From positions 1 to 64,000 of the forward strand of contig NZ_JAHLQA010000005.1 in NCBI RefSeq assembly GCF_018918125.1: 64,000 bases of DNA, in the 5' to 3' direction. Each line of letters begins with the position of its first letter. Positions within the stretch are counted from its first letter, which is position 1. Under the pieces are notes generated by a model that was not told where the DNA came from, searched no databases, and was given only the letters and a program-made list of their open reading frames with translations. Origin of the DNA: Blautia sp. MSJ-19 (GTDB lineage Bacteria; Bacillota; Clostridia; Lachnospirales; Lachnospiraceae). The translations under genes and the position numbers were made by a program. Shown in pieces: positions 24,960-34,081 of the stretch.

Positions 24960-27377
24960 ATGAATACATCAATGTCCTGGATTAAAATGTATGTGCCGGA
25001 TCTGGATGTAACAGCCCAGAAATACACAGATGCCATGACACTGTCAGGAACAAAAGTGGAAGGCTTCGAAAAACTGGACGCAGATCTCGACAAGATCGTG
25101 ATCGGTCAGATCGAAAAAATAGAGAAACACCCTGATGCAGACAAACTCATCATCTGCCAGGTAAACATCGGAACAGAAACTGTCCAGATCGTAACAGGTG
25201 CCCCGAATGTCAAAGAAGGAGATAAAGTACCGGTTGTTCTGGATGGTGGACGTGTTGCAGGCGGACATGACGGCAAAATGACTCCTGGCGGGATCAAGAT
25301 CAAAAAAGGCAAACTCAGAGGAGTTGAGTCCTGTGGTATGATGTGCTCCATCGAAGAACTTGGAAGCACAAGAGAAATGTATCCGGAAGCACCGGAATAC
25401 GGTATCTACATCTTCCCGGAAGATGCGGTCGTAGGTGAGAGCGCAATCAAAGCACTTGGCCTTGATGATGTTGTATTTGAATATGAGATCACATCCAATC
25501 GTGTAGACTGCTACGGTGTGCTTGGTATCGCAAGAGAAGCAGCAGCTACTTTTGACAAGAAATTCGTTCCTCCTGTGGTAAAAGAAACAGGAAATGATGA
25601 AAAAGCATCGGACTACATCAAAGTTACCGTAGAAGATCCGGAACTCTGCCCGAGATACACAGCAAGAGTTGTCAAAAATGTCAAGATCGGACCATCTCCG
25701 AAATGGATGCAGAGATGCCTGGCTTCCAATGGAATTCGCCCGATCAACAACCTTGTTGATATCACAAACTATGTTATGGAAGAATATGGCCAGCCGATGC
25801 ATGCATACGATCTGGATACTATCGAAGGCAGAGAGATCGTTGTACGTCGTGCGAAAGCCGGAGAAAAATTTGTAACACTGGATGGACAGGAACGTGAGAT
25901 GGATGATCAGGTGCTGATGATCTGTGACGGACAGAAGGCAGTCGGCATCGCCGGAATCATGGGCGGTGAAAACTCCATGATCACAGACAATGTACACACA
26001 GTACTTTTTGAGGCAGCATGCTTCAACGGAACAAACATCCGTCTCTCTTCCAAGAGAATCGGACTTCGTACCGATGCATCCGGTAAGTTCGAAAAAGGTC
26101 TTGACCCGAACAATGCAAAAGAAGCAATCGACCGTGCATGCCAGCTCATGGAAGAACTGGGAGCAGGTGAAGTTGTAGGCGGAATCGTAGATATCTGCAA
26201 CGAGACAAGAGAACCTTCCAGAGTACCGTTTGAGCCGGAACGCATCAATGCACTTCTCGGAACAGACCTTACAAAAGAAGAAATGCTTGCATACCTTGCA
26301 AAAGTAGAACTGACTCTGGATCCGGAGACAAATGAGATCGTAGCTCCGACTTTCCGTCAGGATATCCACTGCATGGCAGATGTGGCGGAGGAAGTTGCAA
26401 GATTCTTCGGATATGATAAGATCCCGACTACACTTCCGACAGGAGAAGCTACTACAGGAAGGCTTCCATTCAAACTCCGCATCGAGAATGTGGCAAGAGA
26501 CATTGCTGAATACTGCGGTTTCTCAGAAGGAATGACATACTCCTTTGAAAGTCCGAAGGTATTTGATAAGCTTCGTATTGCTGAGGACAGTGATCTTCGC
26601 AAAGCAATCACGATCAGCAATCCACTTGGAGAGGACTACAGCATCATGCGTACAACAACTCTGCATGGTATGCTTTCTTCTCTGGCAACAAACTACAACA
26701 GAAGAAACAAAGGTGTCCGCCTGTATGAGATCGGCAAAGTATATCTGCCGAAAGCACTGCCGCTGACAGAACTTCCGGACGAGAGAGTACACTTTACACT
26801 TGGTATGTACGGCGCAGGTGATTTCTTTGACATGAAGGGTGTTATTGAAGAATTCTTCGAAAAATCCGGAATGAAGAAAAAAGTTCACTATACACCGGAC
26901 AGTAACAAGACTTACCTGCATCCGGGAAGACAGGCAAATATCAGCTACGAAGGCAAAGTGGTCGGCTATCTTGGAGAGGTTCATCCAATCGTTGCAGACA
27001 ACTATGGAATCGGAGAGAGAACTTATATTGCAGTTATCGATATTCTGGATATTCTTGAGTTCTGCGGATTCAACCACAAATTCACAGGAATCGCAAAATA
27101 TCCGGCAGTTACCCGTGATTTAAGTATGGTTGTTCCGAAACACGTACTTGCAGGACAGATTGAGGATGTCCTTGAACAGAGAGGCGGAAAGATCCTGGAA
27201 TCTTATCAGCTCTTTGATATCTATGAGGGAGCACAGATCAAGCCTGGATTCAAATCCATGGCATATTCTGTAGTATTCCGTGATCACGAAAAGACTCTTG
27301 AAGAGGCTGAGATCACAGCAGCAATGAAGAAGATCCTGAATGGTCTGACAGACCTTGGAATCGAGCTGAGAAGCTGA
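24960..27377 (+). CDS. pheT: Phenylalanyl-tRNA synthetase beta subunit
   Basis: Partner of PheS; recognises tRNA-Phe and edits mischarged Tyr-tRNA. The 805-residue product has the full domain order: EMAP-like tRNA-binding domain (about 40-155), B3/B4 editing domain (about 205-380, GIRPINNLVDITNYVMEE), B5 (about 400-475), the class II-like core and the C-terminal ferredoxin-fold anticodon domain (AKYPAVTRDLSMVVPKHV). The ribosome site AAAGGTGG precedes the ATG. It ends by overlapping the phosphatase start by one base. Confidence 0.97.
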   Translation: MNTSMSWIKMYVPDLDVTAQKYTDAMTLSGTKVEGFEKLDADLDKIVIGQIEKIEKHPDADKLIICQVNIGTETVQIVTGAPNVKEGDKVPVVLDGGRVAGGHDGKMTPGGIKIKKGKLRGVESCGMMCSIEELGSTREMYPEAPEYGIYIFPEDAVVGESAIKALGLDDVVFEYEITSNRVDCYGVLGIAREAAATFDKKFVPPVVKETGNDEKASDYIKVTVEDPELCPRYTARVVKNVKIGPSPKWMQRCLASNGIRPINNLVDITNYVMEEYGQPMHAYDLDTIEGREIVVRRAKAGEKFVTLDGQEREMDDQVLMICDGQKAVGIAGIMGGENSMITDNVHTVLFEAACFNGTNIRLSSKRIGLRTDASGKFEKGLDPNNAKEAIDRACQLMEELGAGEVVGGIVDICNETREPSRVPFEPERINALLGTDLTKEEMLAYLAKVELTLDPETNEIVAPTFRQDIHCMADVAEEVARFFGYDKIPTTLPTGEATTGRLPFKLRIENVARDIAEYCGFSEGMTYSFESPKVFDKLRIAEDSDLRKAITISNPLGEDYSIMRTTTLHGMLSSLATNYNRRNKGVRLYEIGKVYLPKALPLTELPDERVHFTLGMYGAGDFFDMKGVIEEFFEKSGMKKKVHYTPDSNKTYLHPGRQANISYEGKVVGYLGEVHPIVADNYGIGERTYIAVIDILDILEFCGFNHKFTGIAKYPAVTRDLSMVVPKHVLAGQIEDVLEQRGGKILESYQLFDIYEGAQIKPGFKSMAYSVVFRDHEKTLEEAEITAAMKKILNGLTDLGIELRS

Positions 27378-27991
27378 TGAAACTTTATGTTGTACGGCAT
27401 GGAGAGACTGTGTGGAACAAACTCCACAAGGTACAGGGAGCAGCAGATATCCCACTTGCCGAAAATGGAATCTCTCTTGCGGAGAAGACAGGGGAAGCGT
27501 TAAAAAACGTTCCTTTTGATCTCTGCATCACCAGTCCGCTTATAAGAGCCAGAAAGACAGCCGAACTGATCCTTGAGAAACAGCCGGCCGAAGTACCGGT
27601 GAAAGTGGATGCAAGGATTCAGGAGATCAACTTCGGTGTACTGGAAGGTGTCGTGTGCATGAATGATGCGCGTGAATATCTGGATTCACAGATGGAGAAG
27701 TTTTTTACGGATCCATGGAAGTTTGAACGACCGGAGAATGGCGAAAATATTCAGGATATTCTTGCACGGACAAAAGAGTTCTGGGATGAGATCACTCATG
27801 ATCCGTCTCTTCAGCACAAGACGATTCTGATCGCATCTCATGGATGTGCAGTAAGAGCACTTCTTCATAATGTATATAACGATCCGGAAGACTTCTGGCA
27901 CGGTTTTGTCCCTCCAAACTGCAGTGTAAATGTAGTTGAGGTTACGGACGGAAAAGCGGTTCTTCTCGAAGATGACAGAGTATATGCATAA
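27377..27991 (+). CDS. Histidine phosphatase family protein
   Basis: The 204-residue protein has the phosphoglycerate mutase-like RHG motif (VVRHGETVW, residues 5-13, with the phospho-accepting His) and the second catalytic histidine in LIASHGCAVR. It is a cofactor-independent small phosphatase; the substrate could be a phosphorylated sugar, nucleotide or cobamide precursor, and I cannot choose. The ATG overlaps the pheT stop, so translation is coupled, and a terminator follows. Confidence 0.9.
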   Translation: MKLYVVRHGETVWNKLHKVQGAADIPLAENGISLAEKTGEALKNVPFDLCITSPLIRARKTAELILEKQPAEVPVKVDARIQEINFGVLEGVVCMNDAREYLDSQMEKFFTDPWKFERPENGENIQDILARTKEFWDEITHDPSLQHKTILIASHGCAVRALLHNVYNDPEDFWHGFVPPNCSVNVVEVTDGKAVLLEDDRVYA

Positions 27992-28008
27992 AAATAAAAG
28001 ATAAAATA

Positions 28009-28042
28009 CACAGGCAGTTTCCGAAACGGGAACTGCCTGTTT
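28009..28042 (+). terminator. Rho-independent terminator of the pheST operon
   Basis: ACAGGCAGTTTCC-gaaac-GGGAACTGCCTGT with a short TTTT tail. Confidence 0.85.
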
Positions 28043-28123
28043 TGTGCGATAAACAGTGAAAATATTGCAGTCGCAGTCACTTGTGAATTTTTTGTGAGAA
28101 CTGGGTAAAGTACAGAAAACAGC

Positions 28124-28152
28124 TTGTTCGTAAAAAAATGATATGATATGAT
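28124..28152 (+). promoter_or_regulatory. Promoter of the ZorAB-like pair
   Basis: TTGTTC at 28124-28129 and TATGAT at 28147-28152, 17 nt apart, about 85 nt before the first gene. Confidence 0.55.
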
Positions 28153-28237
28153 AGAAAATACAAAAATTGTATAAAATCAGAGATTTTTGTCTGGTAAAGA
28201 CAGAAATTTCAAATAATGTATGACAAGGAGGTTTGCT

Positions 28238-29869
28238 ATGAAGAAAAAGATCGCAAACGTGGCATTGTTTCTGCTGGTACTTGCGGCAGCACTCGGGATG
28301 ACACTTTATGTAGGAAACAATGCAATGAGCGTACTGGTTTATAACTTTGTTTTTCTTGCAATCATAGCTGTTGTGTATGTGATTGGTCTGTTTGGAGGTA
28401 TGTTCCGTATGAATCGCCTTTCGCAGGCTCTGTCGGATGCAGCGGAAGAACTGGAAAATACGTTTGAGGAGCCGGGCAGAGTGGAACCGGACAAAATCGC
28501 TGCGCTGAATGGAATCTTTCACAATCGCTATCTGGATGCAAGAATGCAGGCATTTACAGATGGAATAGCCAAAAGTCAGGAAGGAATCGTGGATATTGAA
28601 GAATATATCAATGAAGATGACCTGGATCTGCATGTCCACAAACGCCTGTTGGAAATGGCTCCGGATCTGTTTACCAGCATCGGTATTCTGGGAACATTTG
28701 TCGGTCTGGTATGGGGACTCAAAGATTTCCAGCCGGCGAACTATGAGGCAATGACAAGTTCAGTGTCTTCTCTGGTAGACGGTATCAAAGTTGCGTTCCT
28801 TACATCTATTTATGGCATTGCATTTTCTATCGTGTATACATCCGGAATGAAAAGTGAATATTCCGCACTGACAGAGAATCTGCAGATGTTTCTGGACAGG
28901 TTTCATACATATGTAATGCCGAGTGCAGAGACCGAATCTATGAATCTTCTGGTCGCAAGCCAGAAAAACCAGACAGCAGCCATGAATCAGATGGCAGAGC
29001 AGTTTTCTGTAAAAATGGCAGACAGTTTTGAAAAGGTCATTACGCCAACCTTCAAAAAAATGAATGATTCTCTGGATACGCTGGTCTCTTCTGTGACAAA
29101 ATGCCAGGAAGATGCGGTCAGAGAAATCCTGAACGTGTTCCTGAAAGAAATGAATACTTCATTTCAGGCACAGTTTGCAGATTTTGGCAAGGCACTGAAT
29201 CAGTTAAAAGATGCGCAGACGGATAATACCAATTATACGACAAACCTGTATCAGGCTATGAGCCGGCAGTTTACGGAGGCCTATGCAGAACATGAGCATT
29301 CCATGCAGAAAATGCTGGAAGAATCAGGAAAACTTCAGAAGGAATATATTACTTCTGCAAATCAGATCATGCTGGACAATCAAAAAATCCAGAAACAGCA
29401 GCAGGAAGATTATCAGCATCTTGCTGATTATCTCAAAGAAGCAGAGACTTCATCAGCCAAGTTCTGGGTTGCCTGCAACCAGACCATGCAGAAATATGTG
29501 GAGGCTGCGGCACAGGGGATGGAGCGGGTTTCCGAAACCGGCAAAGGCAATGTGGATGTGGCGAAGTCTAATCGCAGGGTGATCGAAGAATTTGATTCCA
29601 AACTGCAGGAGTTTGCACAGTATCAGAAACTTTCCTGTAAGACTATGGAACAGGTACGAAGACTTCTGACAGATATTTCTGTCAATGGAAGCGGCAGCAA
29701 TGTACAGCTTACGTCAGGACAGCTCTCTCAGCATGAGACACTGGAAAAACTTCAGGAAACGATACAGATGCAGGGAGAACAGCAGCAGGAACTTCTGGAA
29801 GAGATTTCCAGAAATATCAGAGAACTTTCCAAAGGTGTACAGAAAGGCAAATTCGGTTTATTCAGATAA
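28238..29869 (+). CDS. MotA/TolQ/ExbB-type ion-channel protein with long coiled tail (ZorA-like)
   Basis: The 543-residue protein has two N-terminal membrane segments (about 5-27 and 32-56), then the MotA/ExbB channel core with segments at about 145-161 (SIGILGTFVGLVWGL) and 182-202 (GIKVAFLTSIYGIAFSIVY). A helical, Gln-rich cytoplasmic tail of about 330 residues follows. This is the ZorA layout, in which a five-subunit channel drives rotation around two ZorB subunits. The start at ATG 28238 is set by AAGGAGG; an in-frame ATG at 28220 is upstream of it. It is paired with an OmpA/MotB-like gene 12 bp downstream, but no ZorC, ZorD or ZorE effector follows. The role (defence, wall or envelope work) is unknown. 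Confidence 0.85.
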   Translation: MKKKIANVALFLLVLAAALGMTLYVGNNAMSVLVYNFVFLAIIAVVYVIGLFGGMFRMNRLSQALSDAAEELENTFEEPGRVEPDKIAALNGIFHNRYLDARMQAFTDGIAKSQEGIVDIEEYINEDDLDLHVHKRLLEMAPDLFTSIGILGTFVGLVWGLKDFQPANYEAMTSSVSSLVDGIKVAFLTSIYGIAFSIVYTSGMKSEYSALTENLQMFLDRFHTYVMPSAETESMNLLVASQKNQTAAMNQMAEQFSVKMADSFEKVITPTFKKMNDSLDTLVSSVTKCQEDAVREILNVFLKEMNTSFQAQFADFGKALNQLKDAQTDNTNYTTNLYQAMSRQFTEAYAEHEHSMQKMLEESGKLQKEYITSANQIMLDNQKIQKQQQEDYQHLADYLKEAETSSAKFWVACNQTMQKYVEAAAQGMERVSETGKGNVDVAKSNRRVIEEFDSKLQEFAQYQKLSCKTMEQVRRLLTDISVNGSGSNVQLTSGQLSQHETLEKLQETIQMQGEQQQELLEEISRNIRELSKGVQKGKFGLFR

Positions 29870-29881
29870 AAGGAGAAACAG

Positions 29882-30859
29882 ATGCGCAGGAAGAAAAAAT
29901 CAGAAGGCAATGGATTTAATGTCTGGCGTTCTTATTCCGATATGATGGCGGGTGTTCTGCTGCTTTTTGTGCTGATCATGTGTGTGACTCTTTTTCAGGC
30001 GCAGAAAAGCTACAATGAAAGCCTTCAGGAGAGAGATGAAAAGATCGCGCTTCAGGAAGAATATACCCAGGAACTTCTGGATAAACAGAATGCCCTGGAC
30101 GAAAAAGATGAAACATTGCAGAGTCAGGACGCCCAGTTAAAGACACAGGATGAAAAACTGGCAGAGCAGGAAAAACAGCTGGCAGCACTGGCGGCCAAGC
30201 TGAAAGAGCAGGAGACTACGCTGAATGCACAGCAGACTGCACTGGATGAAAAAACAGCACAGCTAAAAGATCAGCAGGCACAGATTGACCAGATCATCGG
30301 TGTGAAGGCAGATGTGATTGAAGCTCTCAAAAATGAGTTTTCCAAAAATAATATCAATGTAGATATTGATGCACAGACCGGAGCACTGACACTGGAAGCA
30401 AGTGTTATGTTTGATTATGATCAGGCGGAACTGACCGATGCCGGTAAACAGGCACTGGAGCAGATCCTTCCGATCTACTGCAAAGTCCTTCTGCAGGATG
30501 ACTATATGAAGTATCTTGCAGAGATCATTATTGATGGTTATACAGACACAGATGGCGATTACAGTTACAATCTGCAGCTGTCTCAGCAAAGGTCGCTGGC
30601 AGTGGCGCAGTATCTTCTGGACATTCAGGGGAATTTTCTGGATTCCACACAGTCAGCAAATCTGGAAAAATATCTGACTGTTAATGGTCATTCCATGGCA
30701 AATCCGGTATTGGACGCAAATGGAAATGTAGATAAAGATGCTTCCAGACGAGTGGAAGTTAAATTCCGCCTGAAAGATGAAGAAATGATCGAAGAATTAA
30801 ACCAGCTTCTCAGCAGTACGGACAGCGCAGAGGACACAGAAAACACGGCAAACAATTAA
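29882..30859 (+). CDS. OmpA/MotB-family peptidoglycan-binding partner (ZorB-like)
   Basis: The 325-residue protein has a short basic cytoplasmic end, one membrane segment (about 21-38) preceded by Asp20 in YSDMMAG, the position of the ion-binding Asp in MotB/ZorB, a heptad-rich coiled coil (about 41-135) and an OmpA-like peptidoglycan-binding domain (about 165-305, IIDGYTDTDGDYSYNLQLS). Together with the upstream channel protein it forms a stator-like motor anchored to the wall. The AAAGGAG site precedes the ATG. Flagellar MotB is less likely because the channel partner has the long ZorA-type tail and no flagellar genes are near. Confidence 0.85.
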   Translation: MRRKKKSEGNGFNVWRSYSDMMAGVLLLFVLIMCVTLFQAQKSYNESLQERDEKIALQEEYTQELLDKQNALDEKDETLQSQDAQLKTQDEKLAEQEKQLAALAAKLKEQETTLNAQQTALDEKTAQLKDQQAQIDQIIGVKADVIEALKNEFSKNNINVDIDAQTGALTLEASVMFDYDQAELTDAGKQALEQILPIYCKVLLQDDYMKYLAEIIIDGYTDTDGDYSYNLQLSQQRSLAVAQYLLDIQGNFLDSTQSANLEKYLTVNGHSMANPVLDANGNVDKDASRRVEVKFRLKDEEMIEELNQLLSSTDSAEDTENTANN

Positions 30860-30867
30860 AAAACTGC

Positions 30868-30896
30868 TTGCAAAGGCATGGATTGTATAGTATAAT
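30868..30896 (+). promoter_or_regulatory. Promoter of rplS
   Basis: TTGCAA at 30868-30873 and TATAAT at 30891-30896 with a 17-nt spacer, just after the ZorB-like gene. Confidence 0.75.
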
Positions 30897-30977
30897 CAAT
30901 AACGTTGTAAAAAAAGATGGTCCTCTGTTACAGGTCAATGTATTAAGAACATCCAGATAAGAATAGGAGAATATAAA

Positions 30978-31325
30978 ATGAACGACATCATTAAAAACAT
31001 CGAGTCTGCTCAGTTAAAAGCAGAAGTACCGGAATTCCGTGTAGGAGACACAGTAAGAGTACACGCACTGATCAAAGAAGGAAACCGCGAAAGAATTCAG
31101 ATCTTCGAGGGAACAGTTCTGAAAAGACAGGGTGGAAGCACCAGAGAAACTTTCACAGTAAGAAAGAGCTCCAATGGTGTTGGTGTAGAGAAGACATGGC
31201 CGCTTCACTCCCCACACGTTGTTAAAGTAGAAGTTATCCGTCAGGGTAAAGTTCGCCGTGCTAAGCTGAACTACCTGAGAGACCGCGTAGGTAAAGCTGC
31301 AAAAGTTAAAGAACGCGTTAGATAA
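30978..31325 (+). CDS. rplS: 50S ribosomal protein L19
   Basis: Sits at the 30S-50S interface. The 115-residue protein is full length, with [20 protein letters not shown] and [20 protein letters not shown]. The strong promoter and the terminator right after it suggest a mainly single-gene transcript, with some read-through to lepB. Confidence 0.98.
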   Translation: MNDIIKNIESAQLKAEVPEFRVGDTVRVHALIKEGNRERIQIFEGTVLKRQGGSTRETFTVRKSSNGVGVEKTWPLHSPHVVKVEVIRQGKVRRAKLNYLRDRVGKAAKVKERVR

Positions 31326-31349
31326 GAAAATTTCAAAGGTTTCAAAAGA

Positions 31350-31385
31350 AGGGACAATAACGACAGCTATTGTCCCTCTTTTTCC
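31350..31385 (+). terminator. Terminator after rplS
   Basis: AGGGACAATA/TATTGTCCCT stem followed by a C-interrupted T-run. Confidence 0.85.
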
Positions 31386-31402
31386 ATTATGGGAGAACAG
31401 TT

Positions 31403-31996
31403 ATGGATATAAAAAACTGGAAAGAACATCCAAAAGTTCTGGGAGCAAAAGAAAAACTGGAAAACCAGAAAGTCCGTACATTCATGCGATGGGTGTTTCA
31501 GGTGGTCGTAACACTGGTATTTGCGGCAGTAGTTGGAATCATGATGTTTCAGCCTGTTACGATGCAGGAGAGTTCTATGGAACCGACGATTTCCGTTGGA
31601 GATCGTTTCTTTATAAATAAAGCTGTTTACAAATTTTCATCTCCAAAACGAGGAGATATGATCGTGTTCCGGACAAGTGCCAGTGACGATGCAGCTTTGC
31701 ATATCCGCAGAGTGATTGCGCTTCCGGGAGAAACCGTGCAGATTTCCGGAGGCCGGATACTGATCAATGGAGAGGCATACAATGAGGGAAAAGATTTTCC
31801 GATGATTTCGAATCCGGGACTGGCAGCCAGTGGAGTAACTCTGGAATCCGGAGAGTATTTTGTTCTGGGAGATAATCGAAACAACAGTGAGGACAGTCGT
31901 TATGCTGATATCGGTATGGTTCGCAAAAGATATATTGTGGGCAAAATCTGGTTCACCTGTTCTCCGTTTGAAAAACTTGGATTTACGAAAGGTTAG
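31403..31996 (+). CDS. lepB: Signal peptidase I family protein with Lys-to-Arg change at the catalytic base
   Basis: Type I signal peptidases cleave signal peptides at the outer membrane face using a Ser/Lys dyad. The 197-residue protein has one N-terminal membrane segment (about 30-52), the Ser box with Ser58 (MQESSMEPTISVGD) and the GDNRNNSEDSR box. In the Lys box, normally K-R-V-I-x-x-P-G, the first residue is Arg102 (HIRRVIALPGE), so the general base is replaced. It may be inactive or use another mechanism. The start at 31403 follows GGGAGA; the upstream in-frame ATG at 31370 falls in the rplS terminator. The neighbours rplS and ylqF are the usual ones in Clostridia. Confidence 0.85.
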   Translation: MDIKNWKEHPKVLGAKEKLENQKVRTFMRWVFQVVVTLVFAAVVGIMMFQPVTMQESSMEPTISVGDRFFINKAVYKFSSPKRGDMIVFRTSASDDAALHIRRVIALPGETVQISGGRILINGEAYNEGKDFPMISNPGLAASGVTLESGEYFVLGDNRNNSEDSRYADIGMVRKRYIVGKIWFTCSPFEKLGFTKG

Positions 31997-32003
31997 GTAA
32001 TAT

Positions 32004-32861
32004 ATGAACGTACAGTGGTATCCTGGTCATATGACCAAGGCAAAAAGACAGATGCAGGAAGATCTGAAACTGATTGATCTGATCATAGAACTGGTTGATG
32101 CCAGAGTTCCTCTTTCCAGCCGGAATCCGGACATTGATCAGCTTGGACAGAATAAGTCCAGACTGATCCTGCTGAATAAGGCGGATCTGGCAGATGAGAG
32201 ACAGAATGAAGCATGGAAAGAATATTTCCAGAAAAAAGGATTTCACGTAGTTAAGGTGGATTCTCGAAATGGAGCCGGAATGAAAACGATCCAGAATGTC
32301 ATTCAGGAGGCCTGCAAAGAAAAAATTGAGCGTGATCGCAGACGTGGTATTAAGAACCGTCCGATCCGTGCGATGGTTGCAGGGATTCCAAATGTCGGCA
32401 AGTCTACTTTTATCAATACTTTTGCGGGGAAAGCCTGCGCAAAGACCGGAAACAGACCAGGCGTAACCAAGGGGAAACAGTGGATTCGTCTGAACAAAAA
32501 TGTAGAGCTTCTGGATACACCTGGAATTTTGTGGCCCAAATTCGAAGATCAGCAGGTCGGAATCCGTCTGGCATGTGTTGGATCGATCAAAGATGATATT
32601 CTGAATATGGAAGAACTGGCACTTTGGCTGATCGAATATCTGAAAGACCGTTATACCGGACTTCTGGAAAAACGTTATGGTGTTTCTGAAGAAGGTACGG
32701 CAGTTGAGATCCTTGGAGAGATTGCCAAAGCACGTGGATGTCTCAAAAAAGGTGAAGAACTGGATTACGTAAAAGCATCCGGTATCCTGTTTGATGATTT
32801 TCGTGGAGGCAAGATCGGACGGATCACGATGGAATGGGCAGAGCAGGAGCAGAGCGAATGA
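32004..32861 (+). CDS. ylqF: Ribosome biogenesis GTPase YlqF/RbgA
   Basis: A circularly permuted GTPase that helps late 50S assembly. The 285-residue protein starts with MNVQWYPGHMTKAKR, has the G4 motif NKAD near 55-58 placed before the P-loop GIPNVGKST (about 126-134), and then DTPGILWP. That motif order defines the permuted family. The C-terminal domain binds rRNA. It overlaps rnhB by 4 nt. Confidence 0.96.
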   Translation: MNVQWYPGHMTKAKRQMQEDLKLIDLIIELVDARVPLSSRNPDIDQLGQNKSRLILLNKADLADERQNEAWKEYFQKKGFHVVKVDSRNGAGMKTIQNVIQEACKEKIERDRRRGIKNRPIRAMVAGIPNVGKSTFINTFAGKACAKTGNRPGVTKGKQWIRLNKNVELLDTPGILWPKFEDQQVGIRLACVGSIKDDILNMEELALWLIEYLKDRYTGLLEKRYGVSEEGTAVEILGEIAKARGCLKKGEELDYVKASGILFDDFRGGKIGRITMEWAEQEQSE

Positions 32862-33613
32862 AAACGATTGGTGAAATAAAGGAAATGTTCGCAATGTCCG
32901 GAGAGAACGACTGGAAGGAACTCTGCGAGAGCTACTCATCAGATACCAGAAGTGGTGTGCAGAAACTGGTACAGCAGTATCAGAAGAAACTGGCTGCTCT
33001 GGAGAAGGAAAGAGCCCGTATGGAGCAGATGATGCAGTATGAGCACAAATACGAACATCTGGGATATCTCTGTGGAATTGATGAAGTGGGAAGAGGACCG
33101 CTTGCCGGACCGGTAGTGGCATGTGCGGTGATCCTGCCGAAGGATCATCACATTCTGTATCTGAATGATTCAAAGAAACTGACCGCATACAAAAGAGAAG
33201 AACTCTATGATGTGATCATGAGGGAAGCCGTGGCAGTGGGACTCGGCATGGCGAGTCCGGCACGCATTGATGAGATTAATATCTTGCAGGCCACTTATGA
33301 GGCTATGCGACAGGCGGTAAGTCGTCTGGCTGTTATGCCGCAGCTGCTTCTGAACGATGCGGTTACGATTCCGGGAATTGAGATTCCGCAGGTGCCGATC
33401 ATCAAGGGAGATGCAAAGAGTGCATCAATCGCGGCGGCGAGCATTGTGGCGAAGGTGACGAGAGACCGACTCATGGTAGAATACGATAAGACCATGCCGG
33501 AATATGGCTTTGCTTCCAACAAAGGATATGGATCGGCAGAACATATTGCGGCACTTCAGAAATACGGTCCGACGCCGATTCATCGCGCAAGCTTTATTAC
33601 ACACTTCGTATAA
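32858..33613 (+). CDS. rnhB: Ribonuclease HII
   Basis: Cleaves RNA in RNA-DNA hybrids, including single embedded ribonucleotides. The 251-residue protein has an N-terminal extension of about 70 residues, then the active-site acidic pair in GIDEVGRGPLAGPVVA, LNDSKKL, and IKGDAKSASIAAASIVAKVTRD. The start overlaps the ylqF stop (ATGA), which fits coupled translation; an earlier in-frame ATG at 32834 would overlap more. Confidence 0.95.
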   Translation: MKTIGEIKEMFAMSGENDWKELCESYSSDTRSGVQKLVQQYQKKLAALEKERARMEQMMQYEHKYEHLGYLCGIDEVGRGPLAGPVVACAVILPKDHHILYLNDSKKLTAYKREELYDVIMREAVAVGLGMASPARIDEINILQATYEAMRQAVSRLAVMPQLLLNDAVTIPGIEIPQVPIIKGDAKSASIAAASIVAKVTRDRLMVEYDKTMPEYGFASNKGYGSAEHIAALQKYGPTPIHRASFITHFV

Positions 33614-33706
33614 GACGGTTATATACTCTGGATTGCTGTGTGATAAATTTCTTTTATAGTCTTTACAAAAGATACCGACACAAAACCAGGAAAAGAGAGA
33701 ACAGAA

Positions 33707-34063
33707 CTGGGTATTAACAAACGTAGAATAGGCAGTCGCTATGAAGAAATGGCGGCTGCCTTTCTGGAAAAACAGGGACTTTTTATAGTTGCCAGGAATT
33801 TTCGCTGTAAAAGTGGAGAAATCGATCTGATTGCCAGAGACGGGAAGTATCTGGTGTTTGTAGAAGTGAAATATCGCAGAGGGAAAGGACAGGGCAATGC
33901 GTCAGCGGCGGTAGACTGGCACAAGCAGAAGCGGATCAGTCAGACGGCAGGCTTTTTTCTGTTGCGATACGGGTATGGAGAGCCGCCGTGCAGGTTTGAT
34001 GTAGTGGCAATTGACGGCAAAGAAGTCCAGTGGATAAAAAATGCATTTGACTACTGCAGATAG
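33707..34063 (+). CDS. yraN: YraN/UPF0102 nuclease-fold protein with a non-standard start
   Basis: Small YraN proteins have an endonuclease-like fold and are usually beside rnhB. The conserved N terminus GSRYEEMAAAFL extends upstream of the first ATG (33749), so a start there would remove part of the fold. The frame stays open upstream with no ATG, GTG or TTG; CTG at 33707 (7 nt after GAGAG) and ATT at 33713 are the candidates. I give the CTG start, about 118 residues. Acidic and Lys residues in GEIDLIARDGKYLVFVEVK match the PD-(D/E)xK pattern. If 33749 is used the protein has 104 residues. Confidence 0.8.
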   Translation: MGINKRRIGSRYEEMAAAFLEKQGLFIVARNFRCKSGEIDLIARDGKYLVFVEVKYRRGKGQGNASAAVDWHKQKRISQTAGFFLLRYGYGEPPCRFDVVAIDGKEVQWIKNAFDYCR

Positions 34064-34081
34064 AAGGCAAAGGAGCAGAAG

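Noticed and set aside
25044-26369. 441-codon minus-strand frame inside pheT
   Set aside because: Antisense frame rich in Cys, Phe and Asp with no ribosome site or domain; pheT is complete.
28238-30859. Complete Zorya defence system
   Set aside because: Only the motor pair is present; the following genes are rplS and other housekeeping genes, with no ZorC, ZorD or ZorE.
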